A model generated the notes under the pieces. It searched no databases. It saw only the letters and a list, made by a program, of their open reading frames with translations, and was not told where the DNA came from. A DNA stretch of 64,000 nt from Arthrobacter sp. E3 (lineage in GTDB: Bacteria > Actinomycetota > Actinomycetes > Actinomycetales > Micrococcaceae). Below are positions 27,555 to 35,477 of the stretch, piece by piece (positions within the stretch are counted from its first letter, which is position 1; every line of letters starts with the position of its first letter). The stretch lies in assembly GCF_017353415.1 (NCBI RefSeq), contig NZ_JAFMPX010000015.1:1-64000 (forward strand), read 5' to 3'. A program made the position numbers and the translations under genes.

Positions 27555-28328
27555 ATGACCAAATTGAAGCAATCAGCACTTGTTCGAATTGCTGGTGGTG
27601 TACTTGCCACGGCTGTTGTTGGTATGGGGCTGACGGTGGCAGGCATGATGCCGGCGCAAGCCGAATACGATGCACCAGCAACGATTTCATTGGACGCATC
27701 CGCCTCTGAAGGTCCGGCGGGCACTATTCTTGCGGGCGAAAACAGCCTCCAGGTCGCGGCCGATGGCGGCCCCGACGGAGCTGCTACTTCGCCGGTAACG
27801 ATGCCTGAGACGACTCCGGCAACGACGACTGAGACGACTCCGGCAACGACGCCCGAGACAACTCCGGCAACGACGCCCGAGACAACTCCGGCAACAACGC
27901 CGGCAACGACGCCCGAGACAACTCCGGCAACAACGCCGGCAACGACGCCCGAGACAACTCCGGCAACAACGCCGGCAACGACGCCTGCAACGACGCCTGC
28001 AACGACGCCTGCAACGACGCCTGCCACGGCAACCCCGACTGGGGCTGCCACTGGTTCGACGACGCCGGCCACAACTCCTGCAACAACTCCGGCAACGACG
28101 CCTGCCGCAACAACCCCGGCAGGTGCTGCCACTGGGACGACGACCCCTGCCGCAACAACCCCGGCAGGGGCTGGCGCCGGGACGACAACACCCAGAGCGG
28201 GCAGCACAAGCCCGCTGGCCAACACCGGTGCCGAAAGCGCCGCGTTGATAACTGGTGGACTGGCCCTGCTGGGGCTGGGTGCGGGGCTGGTATTCGCCCA
28301 ACGCCGTCGTGCTTCAACAAGGCACTAA
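27555..28328 (+). CDS. Sortase-anchored surface protein with Thr/Pro repeats
   Basis: 257 residues. Signal peptide 1-about 34 (basic MTKLKQ, hydrophobic core, cleavage after AQA). Residues about 80-215 are low-complexity repeats of TTPET and TTPAT, likely an extended, possibly glycosylated stalk. The C-terminus has a sorting signal SPLANTGAESAA, a hydrophobic helix and RRRASTRH. LANTG fits the LAXTG motif of class E sortases of high-G+C actinobacteria. There is no recognisable functional head, so it may be a wall spacer or a glycoprotein. The ATG at 27555 has AAAGGA at good spacing. A stem-loop terminator follows. Confidence 0.85.
   Translation: MTKLKQSALVRIAGGVLATAVVGMGLTVAGMMPAQAEYDAPATISLDASASEGPAGTILAGENSLQVAADGGPDGAATSPVTMPETTPATTTETTPATTPETTPATTPETTPATTPATTPETTPATTPATTPETTPATTPATTPATTPATTPATTPATATPTGAATGSTTPATTPATTPATTPAATTPAGAATGTTTPAATTPAGAGAGTTTPRAGSTSPLANTGAESAALITGGLALLGLGAGLVFAQRRRASTRH
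27796..28196 (+). repeat. Tandem repeat coding for TTPAT/TTPET units
   Basis: Near-identical units based on ACTCCGGCAACGACGCCCGAGACA (24 bases) alternate with 36-base units that add an extra TTPAT. The 27840-27970 part is almost exact at the nucleotide level, so unit number is likely to vary between strains by slippage or recombination. The 28060-28196 part is more degenerate and includes AATGTTTPA-like blocks. Confidence 0.85.
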
Positions 28329-28366
28329 GAGCAAGGCACTACGCGCACCAGGTGAATTCCTGGATG

Positions 28367-28401
28367 GGAGCCGGCGCGGAAATCACTTTCGCACCGGCTC
28401 C
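28367..28401 (+). terminator. Stem-loop terminator after the surface-protein gene
   Basis: GGAGCCGG (28367-28374) and CCGGCTCC (28394-28401) pair fully. Inner GAAA/TTTC pairs extend the stem, and TTCAATTTT follows. Confidence 0.7.
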
Positions 28402-28436
28402 TTCAATTTTGGGCCCCTATGATTTGTCGATTAGCC

Positions 28437-28517
28437 ATAATCACCTCCCAGCAACTAGACTGGGCAGGCGCTAGGTAGCGCGGAGCGTGTGCAATTGCTC
28501 CGGTTTGCGGTGATTAT
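28437..28517 (+). ncRNA. Candidate structured RNA with a four-way junction upstream of rpmB
   Basis: ATAATCACC (28437-28445) and GGTGATTAT (28509-28517) make a perfect 9-bp closing stem. Enclosed are three consecutive hairpins: CCCAG/CTGGG (28447-28464), GCGCT/AGCGC (28468-28481) and GGAGC/GCTCC (28482-28501). The 81-base cloverleaf is not a tRNA: there is no T-loop consensus and no tRNA-type stem lengths. It lies 180 bases before rpmB in a 368-base gene-free gap. It could be a cis-acting leader or a small RNA; the strand is not known because inverted repeats fold on both strands. Confidence 0.4.
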
Positions 28518-28592
28518 CCTCCCGCTGGCCGGTAGTTAGGGGCTCAAGTTGCGTGCATTCGGGTATTCGCCGGAGAGCCACGTTCTCATCCT

Positions 28593-28619
28593 CATGAAAA
28601 ATGACGACTGGGAATCATG
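28593..28619. promoter_or_regulatory. Possible Zur-type operator before rpmB-rpmG-rpsN
   Basis: CATGA (28593-28597) and TCATG (28615-28619) form a dyad, and the left part reads TGAAAAATGA, close to the left half of the actinobacterial Zur consensus with TGAAAATGATTTTCA. The right half does not match well. The idea rests mainly on the known Zur control of this gene set in mycobacteria and streptomycetes. Confidence 0.3.
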
Positions 28620-28696
28620 CTGTCCAAGGGCGGACGCTGCCTACTCGCACGGTTTACACCAGTGAACCGTTTCCATTCATGTTTATAGGAGTGATC

Positions 28697-28933
28697 ATGG
28701 CAGCTCATTGCCAGGTGACCGGAGCCGAGCCGGGCTTTGGACATAGCATTTCGCACTCGCACCGTCGCAACAAGCGTCGGTTCGATCCGAATATCCAGAA
28801 GAAGCGCTACTGGGTACCGTCCTTGCGCCGCAACGTCACGTTGCAGCTGTCCGTCAAGGGCATCAAGACCATCGACGTTCGCGGTATTGACGCCGTCGTC
28901 GCCGAAATTCTCGCTCGTGGGGTGAAGCTCTAG
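28697..28933 (+). CDS. rpmB: 50S ribosomal protein L28 (Zur-regulon type paralogue)
   Basis: 78 residues. [32 protein letters not shown] and [19 protein letters not shown] are typical L28. It has a single Cys, so it lacks the four-Cys zinc ribbon of the other L28 type. AGGAG precedes the ATG. The gene order rpmB-rpmG-rpsN copies the mycobacterial rpmB2-rpmG1-rpsN2 cluster. Its stop overlaps the GTG of rpmG by one base. Confidence 0.93.
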   Translation: MAAHCQVTGAEPGFGHSISHSHRRNKRRFDPNIQKKRYWVPSLRRNVTLQLSVKGIKTIDVRGIDAVVAEILARGVKL

Positions 28934-29100
28934 TGGCAAAAGACAAGGACGTACGTCCGATCATCAAGCTGAAGAGCACCGCGGGCACCGGTTTCACGTA
29001 CGTAACCCGCAAGAACCGTCGTAACACTCCGGACCGTTTGGTTCTGAAGAAGTACGATCCCAAGATCCGTCAGCACGTCGAATTCCGAGAGGAGCGCTAA
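28933..29100 (+). CDS. rpmG: 50S ribosomal protein L33, zinc-independent form
   Basis: 55 residues from a GTG that shares its G with the rpmB stop (TAGTG). Sequence begins [20 protein letters not shown] and ends HVEFREER. There is no Cys at all, so it is the C-minus form that replaces the zinc-ribbon L33 when zinc is scarce in other bacteria. It acts in the large ribosomal subunit near the E site. Confidence 0.95.
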   Translation: MAKDKDVRPIIKLKSTAGTGFTYVTRKNRRNTPDRLVLKKYDPKIRQHVEFREER

Positions 29101-29104
29101 GACT

Positions 29105-29410
29105 ATGGCTAAGAAGTCCATGATCGCGAAGAACGAGCAGCGCAAGGTCATCGTAGAGCGTTACGCCGAGAAGCGTCTCGCCCTGAAGAAGGCCCTCGTC
29201 AGCCCGACCTCCACCGACGAAGAGCGCGAAGCGGCCCGCTTGGGCCTGCAGAAGCTCCCCCGCAACGCATCGCCGGTACGTGTTCGTAACCGCGACGCCA
29301 TTGACGGCCGTCCCCGTGGAACGCTCCAGAAGTTCGGCATCTCCCGTGTACGCTTCCGCAAGATGGCGCACGCTGGCGAACTGCCCGGCATCAAGAAGTC
29401 CAGCTGGTAA
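29105..29410 (+). CDS. rpsN: 30S ribosomal protein S14, zinc-independent long form
   Basis: 101 residues, the long (C-minus) S14 type without the CxxC pairs of the 61-residue zinc form. [21 protein letters not shown] and the C-terminal [30 protein letters not shown] with surrounding residues are diagnostic. GGAG lies 11 bases before the ATG. Last gene of the three-gene operon; a strong terminator follows. Confidence 0.95.
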   Translation: MAKKSMIAKNEQRKVIVERYAEKRLALKKALVSPTSTDEEREAARLGLQKLPRNASPVRVRNRDAIDGRPRGTLQKFGISRVRFRKMAHAGELPGIKKSSW

Positions 29411-29443
29411 TACCGGCTTGAGCTGATAAATTCGGCTTGAATT

Positions 29444-29475
29444 AGGGCGGCAACCTTCGGGTTGCCGCCCTTTTT
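29444..29475 (+). terminator. Rho-independent terminator after rpsN
   Basis: AGGGCGGCAACC (29444-29455) and GGTTGCCGCCCT (29460-29471) pair around a TTCG tetraloop, followed by a run of T. Confidence 0.93.
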
Positions 29476-29646
29476 GCTGCCCTCGGCAGGTGGGAAAAGC
29501 CAGCCAAGGCACTGGTTTTAGGCCGCCAAGATGTCGGCTGTGAGCGGAATATCCCTAGAATCCGGGGAATTCGCCTTGAAAAGCGCCTGAAATGACTGAA
29601 ATTTGCCGGAATCTCGCGGAATAACTGGTAAGTTCGCTAGCAGTGG

Positions 29647-29673
29647 TTGACACGCAACCGCGTGGAATTAGAT
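29647..29673 (+). promoter_or_regulatory. Putative sigma-70-type promoter of the HU gene
   Basis: TTGACA at 29647-29652 is a perfect -35. TTAGAT (29668-29673) or the shifted TAGATC is the -10 candidate; the 15-16 base spacing is shorter than ideal. The 288-base gap before HU otherwise holds only the rpsN terminator and nothing I recognise. Confidence 0.4.
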
Positions 29674-29698
29674 CTACTTGACGTCCAGGAGGACAAAC

Positions 29699-29980
29699 AT
29701 GGCTAAGAATCGTAGCGAATTGGTTGCTGAAGTTGCTGCAAAGGCTGAGACCAGCCAGACCGCAGTGAACGGCGTTTTGGATGCACTCTTCGCCGTCTTC
29801 GAGAGCTCAGTTGCAGCTGGCGAAAAGATCACCATCCCGGGCTGGCTCTCCGTTGAGCGCACCGACCGTGCAGCTCGCACCGGCCGCAACCCGCAGACCG
29901 GTGAGACCATTCAGATCGCAGCAGGCCACAGCGTGAAGCTCTCCGCCGGCTCCAAGCTGAAGGCTGCCGTCAAGAAGTAA
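29699..29980 (+). CDS. hup: HU-family nucleoid DNA-binding protein
   Basis: 93 residues: MAKNRSELVAEVAAKAETSQTAVNGVLDALF forms the helical dimer body and GWLSVERTDRAARTGRNPQTGE the beta arm of HU/IHF. It bends and compacts DNA. Unlike mycobacterial HupB it has no Lys/Ala-rich C-terminal tail. AGGAGG lies six bases before the ATG, one of the best ribosome binding sites here, in line with high expression. Own promoter and terminator. Confidence 0.95.
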   Translation: MAKNRSELVAEVAAKAETSQTAVNGVLDALFAVFESSVAAGEKITIPGWLSVERTDRAARTGRNPQTGETIQIAAGHSVKLSAGSKLKAAVKK

Positions 29981-29998
29981 TGCTTCTGCGCACCAGAT

Positions 29999-30028
29999 GA
30001 AGACGGCCAGCATCTGCTGGCCGTCTTC
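29999..30028 (+). terminator. Stem-loop terminator after HU gene
   Basis: GAAGACGGCCAG (29999-30010) and CTGGCCGTCTTC (30017-30028) pair perfectly around a six-base loop. Confidence 0.85.
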
Positions 30029-30139
30029 ACGTGTTTAACGCATAAGTCGGCATTGCTGGCCGTGCGGACCCCGGGCCCGGTACTTTCCTGTGAGCTCCCT
30101 GATTCGCCCGAATCTCGCCGGGTGCAGGACAATGGAAGG

Positions 30140-32407
30140 GTGCCACCCGTAGATACTTCTCCCGCGACCACCCTCAGACCTGCGCCTACTTCCCGCGGAG
30201 GTAATTTTGCCGACGGGATTCGCAGCCGTTGGTGGTGGCTTGGGCTGGTCGCTGCGGTAGTCGCCGTCGTGTCGGCCCTTGTATTTACCGGGGCAGCAGC
30301 CGTTGAGCAGCTGGCCGATCCCGGCGCAGTGACCCGCTGGGGGCTGCCGCTGGCAACAACCATCCATAACCTGGCCCTGTCCGCAGTGATCGGTGCGCTG
30401 GTGTTCGCCGTCGTCATCTTGCCCAAGGATCTTAAGACTCATCGCCCACACTCCGGCAGCTCCAAAGTGGATTCCGCGAAGCGGGAGAACAGGCCGGAAC
30501 ATCCCGCCTTTGCCCGAGCCCTGACACTTGCCATGGTGGCCGGTGGGGTATGGACTCTGTCCGCGATCGCCGTCCTGATCCTGACGTACTCCAACATTTC
30601 CGGCCTGGCCCTGGCTGGCACTACTGACTACACCAATATGCTGGTGTTCTTCATGACCGAGCTCGCCGTGGGGCAAGCCTGGCTGATGGTCGTCATTATT
30701 GCCGCTGTGGTCACCACCCTGGTCATTGGTCTGCGCAGCGTCAGTGGCTTGGCTGTGCCGCTGGTGCTTGCCTTGATTTCCTTTGTCCCGCAAGCGCTGA
30801 TTGGCCACTCAGCCTCCAGCGCAGACCACAAGGGTGCCGTCAACTCCCTGTTCCTGCACATTACCGGTGCCTCCTTGTGGGTGGGCGGCATCATCGTCCT
30901 GGTGGTGCTTTCCGGTGTCCTGGGCGGCATTACCGCAAAGGTACTCAAACGCTTCTCCGGCTTGGCCATCTTTGCTTTTGCCGGTGTGGCAGCCTCCGGC
31001 GTGATCAACGCCTCCATCCGCATCACGAACTGGCACGACCTCTTCTACTCCTCCTACGGGCAGCTGATCCTCGCCAAAGCGGGGGCAACCATTGTGCTGG
31101 GTGTCATTGGGTACATGCACCGCGAATGGATCATTCCAAAACTGGCCGGGGGAGACAAACACAACGGCACGGAAAATACGCGCCGCCTGTTGTGGCAGCT
31201 GATTTTTGTTGAGCTGTTGATCATGGGCATTGTCAGCGGCCTCGCTGTAGGGCTGAGCCGTTCCGCACCACCGCAGTCCCGTGAGCTCTCGGTGCAGGCA
31301 CTCACCCCGGCCCAGATCCTCACCGGCTACCCGTTGCCACCTGAACTCGATTTTGCGCGTTGGTTCAGCGAATGGCGCATGGACTGGCTGTGGGTGGCGT
31401 TTGCCGCCTTGGCGGCAGCGGCCTACCTTGCCGGGTTGGTGAAGCTGCACAAACGCGGCGACAAGTGGCCTGTGCTGCGCAGTGTTTCCTGGTTCGTAGG
31501 GCTCCTGGCCCTTGTCTACATCACCTCGGGTGGCCCTGCGGTCTACGGTGCCGTGATGTTCAGTGCGCACATGGTGGAGCATATGGCCCTGATGGCCATT
31601 GCCCCGCTGTTCATGGCGCTGGGCTCCCCGATCTCACTGGCATTGCAGGCGCTGACTCCGCGCAGGGACGGCTCACGTGGCATCCGCGAGTGGATCTTGG
31701 TGCTTGTGCACTCAAAGTATTCGAAGGTTGTCACGCACCCGCTCTTTGCCGCGGCAAACTTCTCCGGCAGCTTGTTCCTTTTCTACTATTCACCGGCCTT
31801 CAATTTCGCCATGGTCTACCACGTGGGTCATGAGCTCATGATTATTCACTTCACCCTGGCGGGCTACGTCTTTATCCAGAGCATGATCGGCGCCGACCCG
31901 CTTCCCACCCGCGCCCCCTACCCGCTGCGGTTGCTGCTGCTGTTGGCGACCATGGCTTTCCACGCGTTCTTCGGGGTATCGCTGATGATGGCCACCGGCC
32001 TGCTCTCGGGAGAATACTTTGGCAACATGGGCCGCCCGTGGGGCGATGCGGCACTCATTGACCAGCAGACGGCTGGCGGGATCGCCTGGGGCATCGGCGA
32101 AATTCCCACGCTGGCCATCGCCATGGGTGTGGCCTACATGTGGTCCAAGTCCGACGCGCGGGAAACGAAGCGCCGGGACAGGGCTGCGGACAGGAATAAG
32201 GAAGCAGAGCTCGGCGCTTACAATGACATGTTCGCCCAGTTGGCAGCGCGCGACGCCGGCATGGCTGAGTCAAACCGTGGGCCCAGCCTGCCGCACCTTC
32301 ACCAACAAGGTGGCAGCGCAGCACGCGGCACTGGCAAAGATGCTGAAAAGCCCTTCGACAACAGTGAGCCGGGAACCCCGGCAAGCACACAAGGAGAAAC
32401 GCACTAG
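30140..32407 (+). CDS. CopD-CtaG fusion: copper-related membrane protein / cytochrome c oxidase assembly
   Basis: About 755 residues with some 15 membrane helices. The first half (WWWLGLVAAVVAVVSALVF to GIVSGLAVGLSRSAPP) resembles the CopD copper-transport domain; the second half (FSAHMVEHMALMAIAPLFMALG, YHVGHELMIIHFTLAGYVF, AFHAFFGVSLMMATG) is a caa3-type CtaG domain rich in membrane His and Met that can bind copper. Such fusions are common in actinobacteria and supply copper to cytochrome oxidase. The start is uncertain: GTG at 30140 (AGGAC 10 bases before) is preferred over GTG 30122 or TTG 30053. Its TAG overlaps the GTG of the next gene. Confidence 0.85.
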   Translation: MPPVDTSPATTLRPAPTSRGGNFADGIRSRWWWLGLVAAVVAVVSALVFTGAAAVEQLADPGAVTRWGLPLATTIHNLALSAVIGALVFAVVILPKDLKTHRPHSGSSKVDSAKRENRPEHPAFARALTLAMVAGGVWTLSAIAVLILTYSNISGLALAGTTDYTNMLVFFMTELAVGQAWLMVVIIAAVVTTLVIGLRSVSGLAVPLVLALISFVPQALIGHSASSADHKGAVNSLFLHITGASLWVGGIIVLVVLSGVLGGITAKVLKRFSGLAIFAFAGVAASGVINASIRITNWHDLFYSSYGQLILAKAGATIVLGVIGYMHREWIIPKLAGGDKHNGTENTRRLLWQLIFVELLIMGIVSGLAVGLSRSAPPQSRELSVQALTPAQILTGYPLPPELDFARWFSEWRMDWLWVAFAALAAAAYLAGLVKLHKRGDKWPVLRSVSWFVGLLALVYITSGGPAVYGAVMFSAHMVEHMALMAIAPLFMALGSPISLALQALTPRRDGSRGIREWILVLVHSKYSKVVTHPLFAAANFSGSLFLFYYSPAFNFAMVYHVGHELMIIHFTLAGYVFIQSMIGADPLPTRAPYPLRLLLLLATMAFHAFFGVSLMMATGLLSGEYFGNMGRPWGDAALIDQQTAGGIAWGIGEIPTLAIAMGVAYMWSKSDARETKRRDRAADRNKEAELGAYNDMFAQLAARDAGMAESNRGPSLPHLHQQGGSAARGTGKDAEKPFDNSEPGTPASTQGETH

Positions 32408-34332
32408 TGGATTCCGCAACGAAAACCAGCACCGTCCGCATCCGGGCATCCGAGCTTGTGGGCCGCGGCTGGTTGAACACCGGCGGCGCAGAGCTGAACC
32501 TGGAAATGCTGCGCGGCAAGATCGTTATTTTGGATTTTTGGACGTTCTGTTGCATCAACTGCCTGCACGTTTTGGACGAGTTGCGCCCGCTCGAGGAAAA
32601 GTACAAGGATGTGCTGGTCACGGTGGGCGTGCACTCACCCAAGTTTGAGCATGAAGCCGACCCCGTGGCGCTGGCTGCCGCAGTGGAGCGCTATGAAATT
32701 CACCACCCCGTGCTGGATGACCCGGAGCTGGTGACATGGCAGGCCTACTCGGCCCGCGCCTGGCCAACCCTTGTGGTGGTGGACCCAGAGGGTTACATCG
32801 TGGCGCACCTGTCCGGTGAAGGCCACGCTGCCGGACTGGAATCCTTCATTCCTGAACTCATTGCCGAACACGAGGCCAAGGGCACACTGCACCGCGGCGA
32901 CGGCCCGTACGTTGCCCCGGAGCCTGTCTCCCGGGACCTGCGTTTCCCCGGAAAAGTGCTGCCGCTGGCGAGTGGGAACTTTCTGGTCTCCGATACCGGG
33001 CACCACCGCCTCGTCGAAACCGGCCCGGACCTTTCCACAGTGGTCCGCACCATTGGCTCCGGCACCAAGGGCCATGTGGATGGATCCACTGCGGAGGCGC
33101 AATTCAATGAGCCGCAGGGCCTGGCCGTGCTCCCGGATGCGCTGGCTGCGGAAGTCGGGTACGACGTCGTCGTGGCTGACTCGGTCAACCACCGCCTGCG
33201 CGGCATCACGCTGGCCACCGGCGATGTGCGCACGCTGGCTGGCAATGGTGTGCAGCGCCTGCTCGAGGCTGGCCCGGCACGGGTGAACGACGACGGCGCC
33301 AGCACCTCCGCAGCAAACCTCGGCACAGCGCCACTTGAGGTGGCCCTGTCCTCACCTTGGGATGTGGCGTACTCGTCCACTTTGAATGCAGTGGTTATTG
33401 CCATGGCCGGAACCCACCAGATCTTCGGCTTTGACCCGGCCAGCGGGGCCGTGACCATCGTGGCAGGCAACGGCTTGGAGGGCCTGCTTGACGGACCGGC
33501 GGATCAGGCATGGTTTGCCCAGCCCTCAGGTCTCACCGAGGACGCCAAGGGCAACATTTGGGTGGCGGACTCGGAAACCTCCGCCTTGCGCGTGCTGAAG
33601 TTTGCCGACGACGGTGCCGTAAGCGTGGAAACCGCCATTGGTGAAGGCCTCTTTGACTTTGGCTTCCGCGATGGGGAAGCAGCCCAAGCCCGACTGCAGC
33701 ACCCGCTGGGTGTGGCCGTGCTGCCCGACGGTTCAGTGGCTGTGGCCGACACCTACAACGGCGCAGTGCGCCGTTACGACCCTGCCACGAAGACCGTCAG
33801 CACGCTGGCCCGCGGCTTGGCCGAACCCAGCGATGTGCTGCTGGATGAATCCGGCGACGTGCCGCTGCTGATTGTGGTTGAGGCGAACAAGCACCAACTC
33901 ATCCGCCTGCCGCTGCCCAAGAACGCGCTGCAGGTTGATGAAGGCGCTGCTCAGACACAACGCCCCAAGACCCCGGTTGCCCCGGGCGAGCTGGCGCTGA
34001 CCATTCGCTTCTCCGCCCCTACCGGGCAAAAGCTTGACGACAGGTGGGGGGATCCCACACAGCTGAAAGTGTCCTCGACTCCGCCGGAGCTGCTGCTCAG
34101 TGGAGAAGGAACCTCGGTGGGCCTGTCCAGGACGCTGGTGCTCAGCGCTGACGTGCCCGACGGCGTACTCCACTTCACTGCCCGGGCGGCGGCTTGCGAT
34201 GGTCCCGAGGACGCAAACGGGGAGATCCCCGACCATGCAGCCTGCCACCTGTACCAACAGGACTGGGGCATCCCCGTGCTCATGCAGGCCGACGGCACCT
34301 CCGAACTCGCACTGGACCTGCGCGGGCTCTAA
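32407..34332 (+). CDS. Thioredoxin-like / NHL-repeat protein (NHLRC2-like)
   Basis: 641 residues from GTG 32407, which shares its G with the stop of the CtaG fusion. N-terminal thioredoxin fold with redox motif WTFCCINCLHVLDEL (Cys49-x-x-Cys52). Residues about 180-520 are NHL beta-propeller blades (FLVSDTGHHRLVETG, VVVADSVNHRLRG, VAVADTYNGAVRRYD). A C-terminal beta-sandwich follows. This architecture matches human NHLRC2 and its bacterial relatives. No signal peptide is seen, so it is probably cytoplasmic. Coupling to CtaG hints at thiol chemistry in copper handling, which is an inference. Confidence 0.87.
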   Translation: MDSATKTSTVRIRASELVGRGWLNTGGAELNLEMLRGKIVILDFWTFCCINCLHVLDELRPLEEKYKDVLVTVGVHSPKFEHEADPVALAAAVERYEIHHPVLDDPELVTWQAYSARAWPTLVVVDPEGYIVAHLSGEGHAAGLESFIPELIAEHEAKGTLHRGDGPYVAPEPVSRDLRFPGKVLPLASGNFLVSDTGHHRLVETGPDLSTVVRTIGSGTKGHVDGSTAEAQFNEPQGLAVLPDALAAEVGYDVVVADSVNHRLRGITLATGDVRTLAGNGVQRLLEAGPARVNDDGASTSAANLGTAPLEVALSSPWDVAYSSTLNAVVIAMAGTHQIFGFDPASGAVTIVAGNGLEGLLDGPADQAWFAQPSGLTEDAKGNIWVADSETSALRVLKFADDGAVSVETAIGEGLFDFGFRDGEAAQARLQHPLGVAVLPDGSVAVADTYNGAVRRYDPATKTVSTLARGLAEPSDVLLDESGDVPLLIVVEANKHQLIRLPLPKNALQVDEGAAQTQRPKTPVAPGELALTIRFSAPTGQKLDDRWGDPTQLKVSSTPPELLLSGEGTSVGLSRTLVLSADVPDGVLHFTARAAACDGPEDANGEIPDHAACHLYQQDWGIPVLMQADGTSELALDLRGL

Positions 34333-34376
34333 GCTGACCAGCCTCGGAGTTGCTCGGCCGCTGAGCCGCCCAGCTG

Positions 34377-35474
34377 CTAGGAAGGGCCGGCGTCGTAAGT
34401 GACCACGGGGGTCACTCCAACAGTGCTTCCACTGATCGAGAGTTTGGCTGAGAAGCCAAACTCGCTGGTCTTCTTGAACTCTGAGATCAGTCCTGTGAAA
34501 AGATCCTGCTGTTTGTAGGAAACCTTTGCTTTGACGCTCAACGGCGCCATGATCCACTTCCCGCCATAGGGGGAGATGGTGGTGGACGGGTATTCCACAA
34601 TGGTCCAGGTCACTGGTGAAAGCACGCGGTTGGCGGTCTCTGCACTCATGGGGCATCCGGTGGGCAGGAGGACTGCCTGTTTGGCGCAGGCATCCAAGTA
34701 TTTTCGAATGGTCCCGTCGACTTGGCTCAGCAGGTCGCTGGTGGGTCCGGTGGCAAGTGCCACGGCCGGCACTGTCTGCTTCGGCCCGCTCACCGTCCGG
34801 GTGATGGGGGGAGCAGCAAACAGTTCGGAGCGGTATTCAAGCTCATAGCTGCCGGGGTAGAACACGGCAAAAGAGTTCCTGCCGTCAGGCATGTTGGCAG
34901 GGGCACCGTTGATGCTCGCTTGGTTTGCGTTCGCCACTGTGGCCGGGATGACGGGCAGTGTGGAGGGCACCATCTCCCAGCTGTCAAAGAAAAGCCAATG
35001 CTTCGGGCCTTGTTGCAGAATGAAATCCGTCGACAAGGCCGTGCCTTCAACTGTGTAGTTGACGGTGACGCTTTCGGTGTTGTTCGGGGCTGCAACCGCG
35101 TCGGCGATGCTGAGGTTTTGCAGCGCTTTCTGCGACAGTGCAAGCGCTTCGCCGTCCAAGGCCGCGGCGTTGGCACCGGGAACCTTGGCGTTCAGCAGGC
35201 CCAGGGCCTTGGCCCCGTTGCCGTCCTTGAGCGCGCCCAAGTATCTTGCGACAGTCCTTTCCGGACCGAAACTTTTCGTGTTCACTACCGCAATGGTCAC
35301 GATGGATGAGGCCAGGGCAATGGTCAGGACCAACAGCCACAGGGTGACAATTTTATTCAGCGGGGTCCCAGTCTTCACGCCGTCCACTGTACCGGCAAGG
35401 GGCCTGCTGGATTGAATCAGCGCGTCCTTGCTCTCGATCATGTCAGTGGTGCTCGTCGAACCGTCCCGGGGCAC
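34377..35474 (-). CDS. Single-pass membrane protein with extracytoplasmic domain, function unknown
   Basis: 365 residues. A polar N-terminus of about 40 residues precedes one helix (KIVTLWLLVLTIALASSIVTIAVV); the rest is outside the cell. The region YLGALKDGNGAKALGLLNAKVPGANAAALDGEAL resembles the NTF2-like/DUF4878 type repeated in lipoprotein-like secreted domains, but I am not sure. Two Cys (DACAKQAVLLPTGCP) may form a disulfide. It ends the probable operon AEC transporter - HerA-like ATPase - this gene, starting 3 bases after the ATPase stop. Confidence 0.65.
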   Translation of the reverse strand: MPRDGSTSTTDMIESKDALIQSSRPLAGTVDGVKTGTPLNKIVTLWLLVLTIALASSIVTIAVVNTKSFGPERTVARYLGALKDGNGAKALGLLNAKVPGANAAALDGEALALSQKALQNLSIADAVAAPNNTESVTVNYTVEGTALSTDFILQQGPKHWLFFDSWEMVPSTLPVIPATVANANQASINGAPANMPDGRNSFAVFYPGSYELEYRSELFAAPPITRTVSGPKQTVPAVALATGPTSDLLSQVDGTIRKYLDACAKQAVLLPTGCPMSAETANRVLSPVTWTIVEYPSTTISPYGGKWIMAPLSVKAKVSYKQQDLFTGLISEFKKTSEFGFSAKLSISGSTVGVTPVVTYDAGPS

Positions 35475-35477
35475 GGG

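Noticed and set aside
27796-28196. CRISPR array
   Set aside because: Repeats are directly adjacent without unique spacers and code in frame for TTPAT/TTPET.
27506-28225. Minus-strand open frame coding for VAGVV repeats
   Set aside because: It is the antisense shadow of the Thr/Pro repeat gene; the plus strand has signal peptide, anchor and ribosome binding site.
28437-28517. Cloverleaf as a tRNA
   Set aside because: Closing stem has 9 bp, the T-arm consensus is missing and loop sizes are wrong for a tRNA on either strand.
30053-30139. Longer N-terminus of the CopD-CtaG protein from TTG 30053
   Set aside because: No ribosome binding site, and the region overlaps the leader just after the HU terminator; composition is Pro/Arg-rich without helices.
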